Positions 14,271 to 54,907 of a stretch of DNA of 64,000 nt are shown here, in pieces (positions within the stretch are counted from its first letter, which is position 1; each line of letters begins with the position of its first letter). The stretch lies in NCBI GenBank assembly GCA_054601695.1, contig BAAHQB010000295.1, positions 124,001-188,000 on the forward strand, given 5' to 3'. Source of the stretch: Amorphochlora amoebiformis (Eukaryota; Cercozoa; Chlorarachniophyceae). The position numbers were made by a program, and so were the translations under genes. The notes beneath the pieces were generated by a model that saw nothing but the letters and a program-made list of their open reading frames with translations, ran no database searches and had not been told where the DNA came from.

Positions 14271-15178
14271 GTATATATATTTATATATGCATATGTTTTT
14301 ATATATTATATACATATATATATATATATATGTGTGTGTACATGTTCACACATACATACATGTATGCACGTGCGCGTTATGTTGTTATATATATATATAT
14401 ATACATATATACATATATATATATACATATATATACATACATACACATACAAGTGTCTACAAATTCATTTATATAAAACGCTATCCAAAGCGTAGCCCTA
14501 ACCTCAATCCTAACCCGTAGCCTAATGCCCCTAACAGGGTCGAATCGCACTATACACCAGTCGGTCACGCTTGGTGACACCTCCCCGCTATAAGCTGCCG
14601 GAAGGGGTAAGGCTAGGGATAGTTTGGATTGGTCCAGGGATAGGGTTAGGCTGGTTAGGAGCACGGGGAAGAGTGAGAATTTACACATTTGAACTATGTG
14701 GAACATATACCTTAAAAAATACATTTGTGGGTATATATGTATGTATATATATATATATATATGTGTATGTATATATATATATATATGTATACATATATGT
14801 ATTCTTGTGTGTATATATATATATATATTTATATTTATACACATTATACATGCATATACACATATATATGTTTACACATGCATTTATCAGATAAGCATTC
14901 TCTTCATAATCCATCGCTCAATACCCCCCCGGCCTTCCCGCCATTCCGACAACGAAACAATCTCAAACCTTCGAATCCCCGAACCACCCCTCTCTCCCCT
15001 CTCTCTCCTCCCCAACGGCCCTACGCTCTCGCTCTCGACGCCTTCGCGTATGTTTTTCGCCCACGGAGTCCGAACGGACGAGATTTTGAGAGAAATACAC
15101 AAGAAATGGGGGGGGGGGAGGTTGGAAAAAGAGGGGGGAAGACAGTATGTTGTCAGACGTGTCGGGAGAACTGGGAGG
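9531..15178 (+). CDS. 5' exons of a ubiquitin-specific protease gene (inferred), with UBL-like segment
   Basis: Small exons with matching phases: 9531-9604 (…[12 protein letters not shown]), 11073-11145 (…[14 protein letters not shown]), 12346-12429 ([12 protein letters not shown]…), 13286-13313 (TKGLELIEG), 14659-14726 ([14 protein letters not shown]…) and, less surely, 14891-15178 (…[19 protein letters not shown]). The last three resemble the linker and ubiquitin-like part before the catalytic domain of USP4/11/15 (V-x-[IV]-Y-x-x-E-L, then R-x-F…E-I-x-K). The first three are coding in character but unrecognised, and I do not see a typical DUSP domain. No start exon was found. Assignment to the downstream protease gene rests on strand, order and phase agreement. 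Confidence 0.5.
9860..10600. repeat. 33-bp tandem array inside an intron
   Basis: More than twenty units of about 33 bp around TTGGTGTTGTTGTATATTCA. Since 33 is a multiple of 3, a 259-codon plus frame and shorter minus frames stay open; they encode only the 11-residue repeat and are not a gene. Confidence 0.92.
10640..11072. repeat. 58-bp triplicate and unique intron sequence
   Basis: Three copies starting near 10763, 10821 and 10879 share ATGTATATGTACCACTTCT and CGCACAATCTCA. The rest of this intron (10940-11072) is unique, with no further exon recognised. Confidence 0.8.
11395..11895 (+). pseudogene. Decaying copies of exon 11073-11145 embedded in (TA)n
   Basis: Segments near 11398-11430, 11478-11535, 11756-11790 and 11858-11890 resemble pieces of the exon at 11073-11145, decreasingly well with distance. 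The exon's GGGATAGAGCAATC corresponds to CGGATAGACCTATC at about 11497, and its CTCAACCCAGACGACGTAATA to CTAAACCCATACGACTTCATG and then TTAAACCGGTATGATTTAATA. TA expansion has interrupted the copies. None has intact splice sites. Confidence 0.6.
12160..12222 (+). pseudogene. Truncated copy of exon 12346-12429
   Basis: TCTGTTGATTGAG followed by about 47 nt identical to the start of the exon at 12346 (…GAAGATGTTTTGGAATTGTA), then cut off into TA-rich sequence. The acceptor AG is kept, the donor is absent. Confidence 0.75.
12480..12765. repeat. 19-bp TCTCGAATCTCTCTTTG array
   Basis: About fifteen units of a C+T-rich 19-mer beginning some 50 bp after the exon at 12346-12429. A related array lies at 33.7 kb. 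Minus-strand frames across it (Arg/Glu/Asp-rich) are repeat artefacts. Confidence 0.9.
12770..13285. repeat. (TA)n intron filler
   Basis: TA and TG repeats with short unique spacers; includes GTATTAATGTTATATGCACA-type near-duplicates at 12887 and 13037. It ends at the acceptor of the small exon at 13286. Confidence 0.85.
13314..14658. other. Intron with telomeric block and two short duplications
   Basis: A CCCTAA block (about 13325-13390) directly follows the donor of exon 13286-13313. AAACCGACACTCTTAACATC occurs twice (near 13650 and 13692). A ~71-bp piece starting GGTAGGGGTAAGGGTTTTGG occurs at 13801 and 13953 (offset about 152). TA arrays occupy 14225-14450. No further exon recognised. 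Confidence 0.7.
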
Positions 15179-15243
15179 GTGAGAGGGGTTGGGTATGCTA
15201 TGTATTTATGAAGATGTGTGTGTGTATTTATGTATGTATATGT

Positions 15244-15275
<32 letters not shown>

Positions 15276-15536
15276 GACATATATATATATATATATGTAT
15301 GTATTATATGTACATATAGACATACATATGCATACACATACACATATATATACACACACATATATATGGCATATCATATATATATACACATATGGCATAT
15401 CATATACATATACACATACATATATATACATACATATATACATATATATACATATATATATACACACACACATATATGCATATATATGTATGAGACATAA
15501 CATACGTTCATATATACATAGATATAGATATACGTT

Positions 15537-15595
<59 letters not shown>

Positions 15596-15682
15596 ATATA
15601 TATATATATTTAATGATATTTGTATAAAATGTTACATTTAAATGTTTTGAATTCCAAAATAGAGTTTTCCAAATATTTTAAG

Positions 15683-27529
<11,847 letters not shown>

Positions 27530-28234
27530 TCTGGACTACAATATCTAGAGACAAAGTCTATAATGGGATCATTGCGGCAAAGAAAGCTCAAATAAATCTA
27601 TTAACACATTTATTTGTCCCCTTTATAAAAACTTAAAAAAACTAGAAAAAACAGATAATTAATGATTGCAATATATAAATAAGGTCTAGCATGTATGACA
27701 TTGTATGTGTTTTTGTACTTGAATTCGAATTTTGTATTGTACTCGAGATTTCTTCGCTACTTCTAGACTATCTGAATAGATATCTCTATTATCCAGAATG
27801 TTCATTATATTCTATATATAATACTAGTCTAGATGACTGAGCATCTCTCGACGTAGACTGCTAGCCGTATGGAGTACATCTAGTACCGTACATCATACTA
27901 AATAGTCAGTACGTATATGTTTAGCGTATATTAATACATTTAGCGCTAGCGCAAAGGTACGTATACGTTTAACGTATTCGTATACGCATACGTTTTGCGT
28001 ATAAGTATACCTCGTATGTTTACTACGGTTTAACGTATACGTATACGTATACGTTTGGCGTCGTACGTATGTTTACGTTTGACGTATACGTACGTATACG
28101 TTTGCGCGTATAAGCACGTCGTACGTACGTACGTTATGAACAATATCTACTCTTTGCGTATGACATATACTAGATATACGTCAGTGTAAGAGTTGAGTTC
28201 GTAGTCTAGGTAGTTTGTATATACTAAGCTAGTT

Positions 28235-28285
<51 letters not shown>

Positions 28286-28990
28286 AGATATATATACATA
28301 TGACTAGGTTATCAACGTGTACCGGACGCTATATCTAGTATATATTGTTATGTCTTGGCATAGTACTCAATAGAGTAATAATGCGGACGCTATATTTAGT
28401 ATATATGTCTGCGGACGCTATATTTAGTATATATGTCTTGGCATAGTACTCAATATAGTAATAATGGTCCAGATGGTTAATTGACAGGCTGGAATTGGAA
28501 ATAATTGTAATGAGAATTAGATTCTCACTCGGTCGCACAGTGCATCTAGCGCATTGCATAACCTAATTAAGCTTGTCTAGATTCTAAATTTTCATATACT
28601 GAGATGTACGTGTCCTAGATGTACTCTTTACCTTGAGCTCTCCCCTATTGCATCATAATACGATACTTGGCGAAAAAATTGTGAAGTGTCGAACGCATGT
28701 GAACTACTTAATGTACTAAAGTTAAAATCCGGTCTAAGGTTTATTTTAGTCATTTCTGGCTCCAATCGAACAACCCCGGGGTTTTCGACCATCTCGCAGC
28801 ATCTATTCGACTCGCCAAAGGCCTTATCGCTTTAGGCCTCTCCTCCTTGCCTTAGGCCTCTCCTTATCGCCTTAGTCCTCTCCATATTGCCTTAGGCCTC
28901 TCTTTATCGCCTCAGGCCTCTTTTTATCGCCTTGGGGCTCTATTTATCGCCTTGGGGCTCTCTATATCGTCTTACGCCTCTCCATATTGT
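27530..28990. other. CTAG/TACG-rich block and ~20-bp minisatellite
   Basis: 27530-27640 has an open second frame (…[16 protein letters not shown]…) in the 3' flank of the protease that could be a relic. 27740-28560 is unusually rich in TCTAGA, CTAG and TACGTATACG words, with a duplicated GCGGACGCTATATTTAGTAT near 28383 and 28411. 28800-28990 repeats CCTTAGGCCTCTCC(TT)ATCG about nine times. No gene supported. Confidence 0.6.
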
Positions 28991-28997
28991 CTTACGC

Positions 28998-29001
28998 GTC
29001 T

Positions 29002-29042
<41 letters not shown>

Positions 29043-29516
29043 GTATATGCAAATATCTAGAATATTACATACATATGTGTACACATGAATATTATATGTA
29101 TACGCTGTATATACAAATATATATATTTATATACACTATATATACAAGTATATATATATATATATATACATACATATACACATATACGTATCTGTATTTT
29201 TGATATATATATATATATATATATATAGCAATAGATATATATATGCATTTATATAAAAAAATAGGTGATATATAAATATATATATACACATGTATACATA
29301 TATATATATATATATATATACAAATACACACAAGTGGAATATGTGTTTATCTATACCGAGAAGTATATTAGCTATATATATACCTATCATGCACACACGC
29401 GGCTGCGAATTTATAAATAGATTTTTGTACTACACATACACATGCACACACATGTATGATTTTTGTACTACACATACACATGTACACACATGTATGTGTA
29501 CGTACTACGTAGGTAC
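28998..29516. repeat. (TA)n tract and short duplications
   Basis: TA/TG repeats; TTTTTGTACTACACATACACATG occurs twice (29423, 29461). A possible 19-nt minus exon near 29385-29403 cannot be supported. Confidence 0.7.
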
Positions 29517-29911
29517 CTATACGACCTCCCCTCGATCGGGAAGAGTCCCCATGGTCGAGAGTCGAGACTGCCTCATGTCCTTCCGTCGGCGTTTCAAGTG
29601 GCCTTGGCTTCGGTGTTGGCGTCGGTGTTGGCGTTGGTGTTGAAGTTGGTTGTGTTTCTGGATTTGGGTATGGCACGGCAGCTTGCAAAGATGTCGGTGC
29701 GGTGTGGGTAACGGATGTAGCGGATGTAACGGATGTAACGGATGTCGGAGTCGGGGGTGGGGTAGGAGGAATTAAAAGGGTTGCGGTGTTTGAGTTGGGT
29801 TGGTAAGAGTGTCTTGGCAGCGCGGCGAAGGCGAGGGTCTGGAGGGGCTGTGATTCAAGGTAGTAAACTTATATAAATATGTATATATATATATGTAGAT
29901 TTATACATATG

Positions 29912-29967
<56 letters not shown>

Positions 29968-30040
29968 GTCAGAGGTATACTTTACGTATATATATGTATT
30001 ATATCGTATGTACCTAAATAAACATATATATTTATATATA

Positions 30041-30077
<37 letters not shown>

Positions 30078-30830
30078 GTATGTGTATTAAGAACATAGCA
30101 GTTACAACAAGCGCATACGTACACATCAGGATATACAAATTCAGACATACATATCGTACACATCAGGATATACAAATTCAGACATACATATCAGGGTATA
30201 CAAAATCAGACAAACGCATACATTCATATGGCATATGGCATACATACGAATGTACAAAATCACACAAGCGCACACATACATACGAGGATACACAAAATCA
30301 GACAAATGCATTCACACGTGTGAGGATATAGAAATTAAGACAAACTCGAGTGTCAAAAACAAACAAATACACAAACGTACCCCCTACAGGTTACACGTTG
30401 CGTAGGTGTATGATAAACCACCTTGGGTTGAGTTAAACCTCCACCTCCCGTTGAGTTGACCTCAAGGCTTGAACTCAGGCCTCCCTTTCCACCACTTGCT
30501 TTGGAGTCGTTCGGGATTTGAGCGAGGTTTCGGGGTTGGATTTGGGACGCGAGGGGTGTTTTCAGAGTGTTGTTGGTTTCGGTTGTTTTAGGATACAGGA
30601 AAACAGGAGGCATTGGCATTTGCATTGGCACTGGCACTTGCACTTGCATTGGCATTTGTACGTGCATTGGCATTTGCACTAGTGGTGTAGCTATGCCTGC
30701 GGCGGGCTTGGACGGCAGCGAGAGATTGGCTGTGTATGTGTCATGCGATCAATCTATGTACACACATGCTTTTATGTGCAAAGGTGTATGTATTATTTTC
30801 ATGTGTATTGATATTTACATACACACATCC

Positions 30831-30861
<31 letters not shown>

Positions 30862-31358
30862 CTATATATACATATATAAATATGTATGTATGTGTATACA
30901 TGAAGAAAACGTACCGGAGCGCTTAGAAGGGGTGTTCGATTTTTGAGTGGTGTTAAGCCGCATTGGGTTTAGGCTTAGGGTTGTCCTCGGGATTGGCCTT
31001 GTGGTTGCGGTGGTGATGAGAATGGGTTGGGGATCTGGGGCGTGGTGAGGAAGTGATGGTTGCGGAACTCGAGCTTGGGAGGTCAAGAGCTTAGCCTCGG
31101 CACCGGAACTCTTGGCGGTATTTGTGTCATTAGTAATTCTCGCAAGATTGGGCTTGGAGTGGGTTTGGTTTTCATGGCTTTGGACTTTTGGTTGGGATTG
31201 GGGTTTGGTTTCGTCGGGTTTGTGGGTCTTGTTGGGGTTGTTGATGGAAAGTGGGGATGCGGTTGTTGGGGGGCTAAGGCCGAGTGTGCGACTGTCTCCT
31301 TTTTTAGATTATGTGCTTGCGTCATCGAATATGTAAATGTGTGTAATATATGTGTACA

Positions 31359-31392
<34 letters not shown>

Positions 31393-31891
31393 CGCCCATA
31401 TATATGTGTGTATATATATATGATATTTATATGAAAACATTGATTAAAACATGTTATATCTATATCTAATGTACGTGCATATATCCACATACATATATGT
31501 ATATATATAAAAAAATATATATATATATATATACATATATACATATACATATTATATATATACATATATAGTACATATATATTTATATAAAAGCACATGA
31601 CATAAATATACATGTGAGAAAAAGATAGTCTAGTACAAATGAATTATGTTGACGTAGAAACGTACAAATATAGCCTTTTCTTACCCGATGGTACTGAGTG
31701 TGACCCTCCTGTGGGTGCATGGGGTTTAAATATGGTCCCAAGAGGTTGTTTAAGGTTGTAACGGACGAGAGGCTGCTGCTTAGAAGGTCCGGGCGTGATA
31801 TGCGGGGTCTATAAGTGACAAGTGTTTGTATTTAGATATTCACGTGCGGGGTACTTATATGCGAGGTTTCGGGGTGAGACTTATATATATA

Positions 31892-31964
<73 letters not shown>

Positions 31965-32070
31965 AAATATATGTATGAATATATTATAAAATATTGTTTG
32001 TTGGTAGAGTGTTACAACATGTATTGCCATTTTTCACTATTCACGATTACTTTTCAACACATGTGTGTAT

Positions 32071-32129
<59 letters not shown>

Positions 32130-32333
32130 ATATGTATATATATGTATGTATGTGTGTATATAATATATATATATGTGTTTGTAGAGTGATTTGCCAATAT
32201 TGTGTGGTGTAAATATCGTTTTGAGTTTAATGGGAGCAAGTTACAACCAAACACACAATGAGAATATGACACTAAGGTAATGTATTATTTAGTATATGTG
32301 TACATGTATACATGTATATATGTATGTAATAGA

Positions 32334-32378
<45 letters not shown>

Positions 32379-32382
32379 CATA

Positions 32383-32420
<38 letters not shown>

Positions 32421-32425
32421 CATAC

Positions 32426-32457
<32 letters not shown>

Positions 32458-33154
32458 TTACATGCGTATTACATATGTTATGATACTACACATTATGCAA
32501 AGATATTCCGAAACAAATGAACACCGCTGGCGTAGAATGCACGGTCGCTGACATCGCCGTGGACGCAGTCGAGTTTGCATGCGGGCGCAGGCAGGGAAGA
32601 GTCGATGGGATGATAATGTTAGCATTCGGGTTATGCGACATCGCCATCCTGGACGACCCGCCGGGACTGAAAGGCATACTCGATCCCGAAAACGACACCA
32701 ATTTGGAACCCGATACCGAAACCGACTTAGAACCCGATGCCGAGCCTGATGGCAAGACCGACCCTAAAGCAGCACCGTGACCAGGACGAGCAGCAAGTGA
32801 ACCAGGAGAAGAAGCCGAAGCTGACCCAGCGAGCACCGACGGAGCCAAACGCGAGCCCGAAAGCGAGCCGGAAAGCGAGCCCGAAAGCGAATTCGGAACG
32901 GAAGCCGAGATGGTGGCCAACACGGAAGCCCTTAAGATTTTTGGGTTGGTTGAAGGCCTGGACGGCTTGTTTATGAGGGGTAGCGCTGGGAGCGGCTGCG
33001 ATACCGGCACGGTGAGCGGCAGTGGGAGATGGGGGTTTGGAGGCAGAACAGGGTTGTGAAGTGAAATGGCGAGGCCCTCTGGGGTTCGTAGGTGGGGGTT
33101 GGATTGCGCGTGGGGGTTTTGTGGGTGAAGGGGAGTTACGAACTGCAACGCTTG
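29517..33154 (-). CDS. Five low-complexity exons, probable C-terminal tail of the zinc-finger protein
   Basis: Minus-strand exons 33154-32525, 31775-31685, 31298-30915, 30729-30422 and 29847-29517 join in phase (0, 1, 1, 0) into about 580 residues rich in Pro, Ser, Thr, Gln and Asn: [10 protein letters not shown] repeats, then [11 protein letters not shown]et-Pro repeats (30600-30680), then TPTPTPTP. No domain recognised; it looks disordered. I found no start exon upstream. The last exon of the zinc-finger gene has a phase-0 donor (…PVNHK|GTTGTG at 33946) that matches the phase-0 acceptor at 33154, so these exons may extend that gene. No stop codon is identified downstream of 29517. Acidic plus-strand frames over 32517-32780 are antisense shadows in my view. 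Confidence 0.6.
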
Positions 33155-33233
33155 CTGTTACGTATATAACGCATATATGAATAATTATATATATATATAT
33201 ATATACATATATATATTGAATATATATAATATA

Positions 33234-33265
<32 letters not shown>

Positions 33266-33451
33266 GTGTGTGTGTGTGTATATACATACATATGCAATAG
33301 ACATGTGTGTGCAACTTATGTGTGTTCATACATGAATTATAGGTATTGTGAAGGGTACTCATCAATAAGAATTTATATAAATATATCTAAATTTATCCAT
33401 ATTTATATGAACATATATATATATATATATATATATCATATATACATATTG

Positions 33452-33525
<74 letters not shown>

Positions 33526-33530
33526 ATATG

Positions 33531-33578
<48 letters not shown>

Positions 33579-33621
33579 ATGTGTGTGTCTGCGTGTGTCT
33601 GCGTGTGTGTGTGTGTGTACA

Positions 33622-33659
<38 letters not shown>

Positions 33660-33674
<15 letters not shown>

Positions 33675-33900
33675 GTCTCTCTATCCTCCGCTCTACCTCG
33701 ATCTCTCTCCCTCTTTCTTCCCCTCAGTCTATCTCTCTCGAATCTCTCCCTCTCGAATCTCTTTCTCTCGAATCTCTTTCTCTCGAATCTCTTTCTCTCG
33801 AATCTCTCTCGAATCTCTCTCGAATCTCTATCTCTCGAATCTCTCTCGAATCTCTCTCTCTCGAATCTCTCTCGAATCTCTCCCTTGTCTCTCCTCTGTG
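33660..33900. repeat. TCTCTCGAATCTC array
   Basis: C+T-rich short repeats based on CTCTCGAATC, related to the 12.5 kb array. It lies between the zinc-finger exons and the low-complexity exons. Confidence 0.88.
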
Positions 33901-33915
33901 CAAATTTGATGCATA

Positions 33916-40867
<6,952 letters not shown>

Positions 40868-41371
40868 GGCCAGGAAGCGGACGGAACAGAGGTGGTCGGG
40901 GTCGCGGCTTTTGTGCTTGGGGTGATCGGGGGTCGAGTTGTTAAATTTTGGGAGCCGCGGAATTCTTGAAAAGTTTTGAGAGGTGGGGATTCGAATATTT
41001 CGCCTAGATTCGGACAACTTTTCGACAAGAAAAAGTCGGGTCGAGGAAAATTCAAATTTCGGGATGTGAAACGGGAGTGAAACGGTTTCCTAACTGTTCT
41101 GCTAATTCTCCGGGCCAGATTGACAGCTTCTTGAATCGATGATGTGTCGAGTTGATGTGCGTTGAGAGAACGGCGTGAAACGCTGTCTTTCCGTTTTCCG
41201 AGAGACCAAGAAGAAAACCGGCGAAGGATCAAATTTATTTTTCGGCTTTGAAGCTAAAGGCTAGCAGACGGTGAGATACAACTGGGAACAGTGACAGAAG
41301 GGGGTTGTTTTATCTGAGGTCCTTTTTGGTCTTCTCTTGGCTTCACGGCTAGCCCCAAAAGTAGGCATTGC
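40868..41371. promoter_or_regulatory. Divergent promoter region between zinc-finger and globin genes
   Basis: 504 bp between two start codons pointing outward. It is free of TA microsatellite, unlike nearly all other non-coding DNA here, and contains no repeats that I can see. Open frames on both strands lack in-frame ATG and are probably 5' leaders. A shared bidirectional promoter is an inference from geometry. Confidence 0.6.
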
Positions 41372-47743
<6,372 letters not shown>

Positions 47744-48722
47744 GCTCCGAAAGTGTAACTGAATCAACTGGGATCCGAAATAGTTTGATACGAAGAAAAG
47801 AAACTTAGGAATCCAGTCCGAGTCTCACTTTCTCCTCCTTCATGGAATTTCGGTATTTTACCTTTTTTTGTAAAAGTGTAGTTTTAATACTGATCCTGAT
47901 TTTCATCAAACAATTTTTCATCGTTGCTCTAGTTACTGATTCGTTAGACAAGTTAAGAAACTCTAGAAACTAGAGGAAACTCTTTAGATTCAAGCTTAGA
48001 CAATTCTAGAATTGCCTAAATTTAACTATCTAGTCTCTAGACAGGTAGTAGAGGTAGTACGATCAGCTGAGTAGACGCACTAGACACAGGAACAAACCGT
48101 TGAAGAACGAGCTCGACAAATATAATATTAGGGCTGCCAAAGTCTCTACAGTCTCTGATAGTTCTAGATTTCCTGTACTACATGTACATATACATCACGT
48201 ATCTGGTGAAATATTAAGCACGGTATGCAAATGGTTCAATGATACATGCGTGACATGTACCGTTGAACAGCCTGTGACATGTATTTGCAAATATACTTTA
48301 GATCATGTCTCGGAGTCAGCGGTTAGCATTGTCTAGAATCTAGACGTATACATCTGGTGCCAGTATGATATAGTACGCGCATGCAGTATACCGTACTGGT
48401 ACGTCGCCGCAGTATCACGACACATGCTACGGTACTAGTATACTAGTGTACAACTAGGGTATACATGTACTTGAAACATTTCTTTGGTGACGTACGATGA
48501 AAGGATCGATATGTATATCCATATTGGATCCAGTTGGACACAAGGTGTGAGGTATGCCGTACGTACATCTAGACGTACATGTCACACGATTCGAGGCACA
48601 ACAAAGCGTAAGTTTAAGCTAAAAACTACCGAAATATCGTTGAACGTGAACACTTTTGTTGGGTCTACATGTACTAGGGTCAAAATATATCTACACGAAC
48701 CTGTTATATATATATATATATA

Positions 48723-48793
<71 letters not shown>

Positions 48794-49394
48794 TAAATAT
48801 ATATATATATATATTATATATATATATATAAATTTTAATAAATATATATATATATATATATACACATACATATATATATATATATATATCACTGAGTATA
48901 TGTATGAATATACGTTCATTAATATGCTGGTGTGAATGCGTGCATGATGTATGAAGTGTAGATGTAGATATAACAATATGCCAAAAAACAACATCGCACC
49001 TAGGGCCGAAAGACAAGGTTTCGTTGTGCAACTAGCACATTATTTCACATTGCCATACATTCAGACAGCCATGCTGTAAACCAGGCATTCACCACCCATA
49101 CGTGCAATGAGGAACCACTCGGCCACGAATCGTATCGATTGATTTCGCAGGTATATATCTTGGCGAAATCGCCTTATTTAAATAGGATTGTTGTGTTGAA
49201 CTTTGACCTTAAAGGCGAAATGTCCATCCCTAGCTGGATTATGGTGGTTTCGCCCAAACTGGACCTTGTAATAGTAATCTATTAATAATGCGCTTAGGAG
49301 CATTCTATTCTTTCATTAACTTTTCGCGTCTGTGGGAACCCGGTGCTTTGACTTGGGCCAGACCGCCCCCCCCTTCCGGCCATCCCTGCAGGGC
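47744..49394. other. Intergenic CTAG-rich block with two unrecognised open frames
   Basis: 47930-48480 is rich in TCTAGA/CTAG/GTAC words like the blocks at 27.7 kb and 52 kb. Plus frames 48100-48336 (…VCKWFNDTCVTCTV…) and 48484-48710 look protein-like but have no ATG or recognisable family; they may be remnants of a mobile element. (TA)n fills 48705-48895. 49060-49394 is unique and holds the presumed 5' region of the ankyrin gene. Confidence 0.45.
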
Positions 49395-51925
<2,531 letters not shown>

Positions 51926-53021
51926 TAACAACAAGCCGTGCATCACTTGCAAACCCAATACCACCTCTAAGATAAAGCAGCTAAGGCGCGACCGAATCGT
52001 CTCAATCAAGTCGCGCGTGTACTAACGGTACGTACGGCAGTAGCGCAGGTCGACATCAAGAGACGAGAGAGAGAGCCATGGAGTTGGATTGCGATCTCTG
52101 CGCAGAGTTTTATATCTTGTAGGTAGATAAATACCAGTACGTGTTGTACAACTTAGCGGCTGTTAAGTAGGTTAAGTTGGCCCCGTCGATGTCTAGGATC
52201 CATTACTACATAGCTAGATAGCTAGACATAGCTAGATAGCTAGACATAGCTAGACATAGCTAGATCTAGTAGATATGCGGCCAGTCGCCTAGGCATTAAT
52301 TAGGCATGCATATGTCTAGTATGTCTAGTATGTCACACTTATCATTGTGTCTAGTGTGTCGTCAGCTGATGTGGTCTACAGGTCTAGGCCGGTACTAGTG
52401 TCCACTTCAAGATCGAATTACTTCTTGTGCTAGACCTACTAGATCTAATAAAAATCTAGAAAATCATGTTCTAGATGTTATCTAGATTAGGTGATAATAT
52501 ATATATATATATATATATCTATATACTAGCTAGACTAGTACTAGATAGATCTAGACTGCTGAGATCTATGGATAATTCAATGCCGCCATAAATAATTAAT
52601 CATTCTGCAAGATTAGTAGTCACAATCTAGACAATTGCAAAGAACTTCTTTTGATTTTTCGTCTCTAGCTAGTCTAGATCGGACCATTGTTCCGCGGAGA
52701 CTTTGGATATATCGATACGATATCTAGAATCTAATATCTAGAATATGTGTAGCCGGAGACAAAGAATAATTAGTTACAATACTTCCTAGATTTCATGCGA
52801 AGCAGTTACTCTCTAGACTCTAGCATACCTAGCATACAACAACTACTACAACTAGTATAATATACAATCTAGACACTCGGAATTTTTCTAGGTGGTAGAT
52901 AGTAGAGACAATAGGTAGTGTATAGCTAACCTAGGTTACCTAGCTCTATTAGCTAACCACGATCACGGCGTTACTTCTCAATGGTCCTACTGTTACCTGA
53001 TTACAAATCACCCTTCATGGC

Positions 53022-53093
<72 letters not shown>

Positions 53094-53094
53094 A

Positions 53095-53148
<54 letters not shown>

Positions 53149-53166
53149 GTACATGTATATATTTTT

Positions 53167-53206
<40 letters not shown>

Positions 53207-53341
53207 ATTTACACATATATGTATATATATATTGGTTTGTATATGTATATATATAGATATATATGTATGTGTGTTTGTATATTATACAGATATTATATTT
53301 GGTATATATCCATTAAGGTAGATATTCTGATGTTGATTTCC

Positions 53342-53385
<44 letters not shown>

Positions 53386-53451
53386 CGATCATTAACCCTG
53401 GATCTACATATCAAATATGTACGAAATGCCTACTCAATTAAATGGATTATA

Positions 53452-53538
<87 letters not shown>

Positions 53539-53867
53539 TCAATTTCGTATATCAAGTGCATACGTGTATGCATAAATATGTATATGTGTATGTGTGTGTA
53601 TGCTTGGTGTCTAATACAGTGTCCATTTACACACATATACACATATACATATATACATATATACATTCATATATTATACATACGCATATGTATATTGTAT
53701 ATATATATATATATACATATGTTTATGAGTGTTCATAGATGCGTATAATATATATATATATATAATATATATATATATATTGAACAATATATATACATAT
53801 ATATATATATATATAAATATATGTACATTTCAATATATACATATATATATATATATATATATGTACA

Positions 53868-53907
<40 letters not shown>

Positions 53908-53937
53908 AATATATGAGCATATTGTATACATATATAT

Positions 53938-54020
<83 letters not shown>

Positions 54021-54180
54021 TTGAATACATATACTAACACGTCTTATACGTAAATAATAACGTTCACGCATGTAAATATATATATATATATATATATATA
54101 TCGATTTGAAGATGTAGTTCATATGAATATTTGTGTATGCATACTAGCATATAATAAATATACATACACATATATGTAAG
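51926..54180. other. CTAG-rich block, then (TA)n tracts; no gene supported
   Basis: 52190-52270 repeats GCTAGACATAGCTAGATA; 52270-52990 is dense in TCTAGA, CTAG and GTCTAGTATG. From about 53020 to 54180 it is mainly (TA)n with small unique pieces at 53210-53340, 53380-53450 and 53540-53640. Confidence 0.6.
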
Positions 54181-54216
54181 TAAATATACATATGTTATAT
54201 ATATATATATATTATA

Positions 54217-54263
<47 letters not shown>

Positions 54264-54420
54264 TGGGACATGAGTGTATACATATGTGTATATCTGTATA
54301 TATTAGTTCGTGAATTTGACAGTGTGAGTTTGTGTTCAGGTAGTGACGTTGGTCGTGTTGTCCTAGGTGTTGGTCGTGGTTGTTGTCCTAGCTGCACATG
54401 TGGCACGTGCAATTGCAGGC

Positions 54421-54818
54421 CTACCACCAGCCGCAGCTGCAGCCGCAGCTACTCGAGATCGCGACTCCGCCAAAGCCACCTTGTTGTGGGCTGTTTAACA
54501 CACAAGTGAACATGACAACTCAATGATGACAAACACAATCCGCCACACAAGTCACAACACAAGTCAAACACACAAGTCACAACGCAAGTCACAACACAAG
54601 TCACAACACAAGCTCACAACTCAAGTCACAAGTCACAAGTCAGAACATACTGTCCTCACAAACCAACCTACGCACACGCATACGCACACGAATAAATTAG
54701 ACCATGCACACAAACCAACCTACGCATACGAACGCACCTTCTCCATTCACAATTCTCACAACCCAAACCATTCACAACCACCAACCCAAGCACATCATAT
54801 TATATATACATATATATC

Positions 54819-54907
<89 letters not shown>

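Noticed and set aside
32517-32780. Acidic plus-strand protein starting with ATG
   Set aside because: It is antisense to a 210-codon minus exon whose acceptor and donor phases fit its neighbours; the acidic reading is the complement of Ser/Gly codons.
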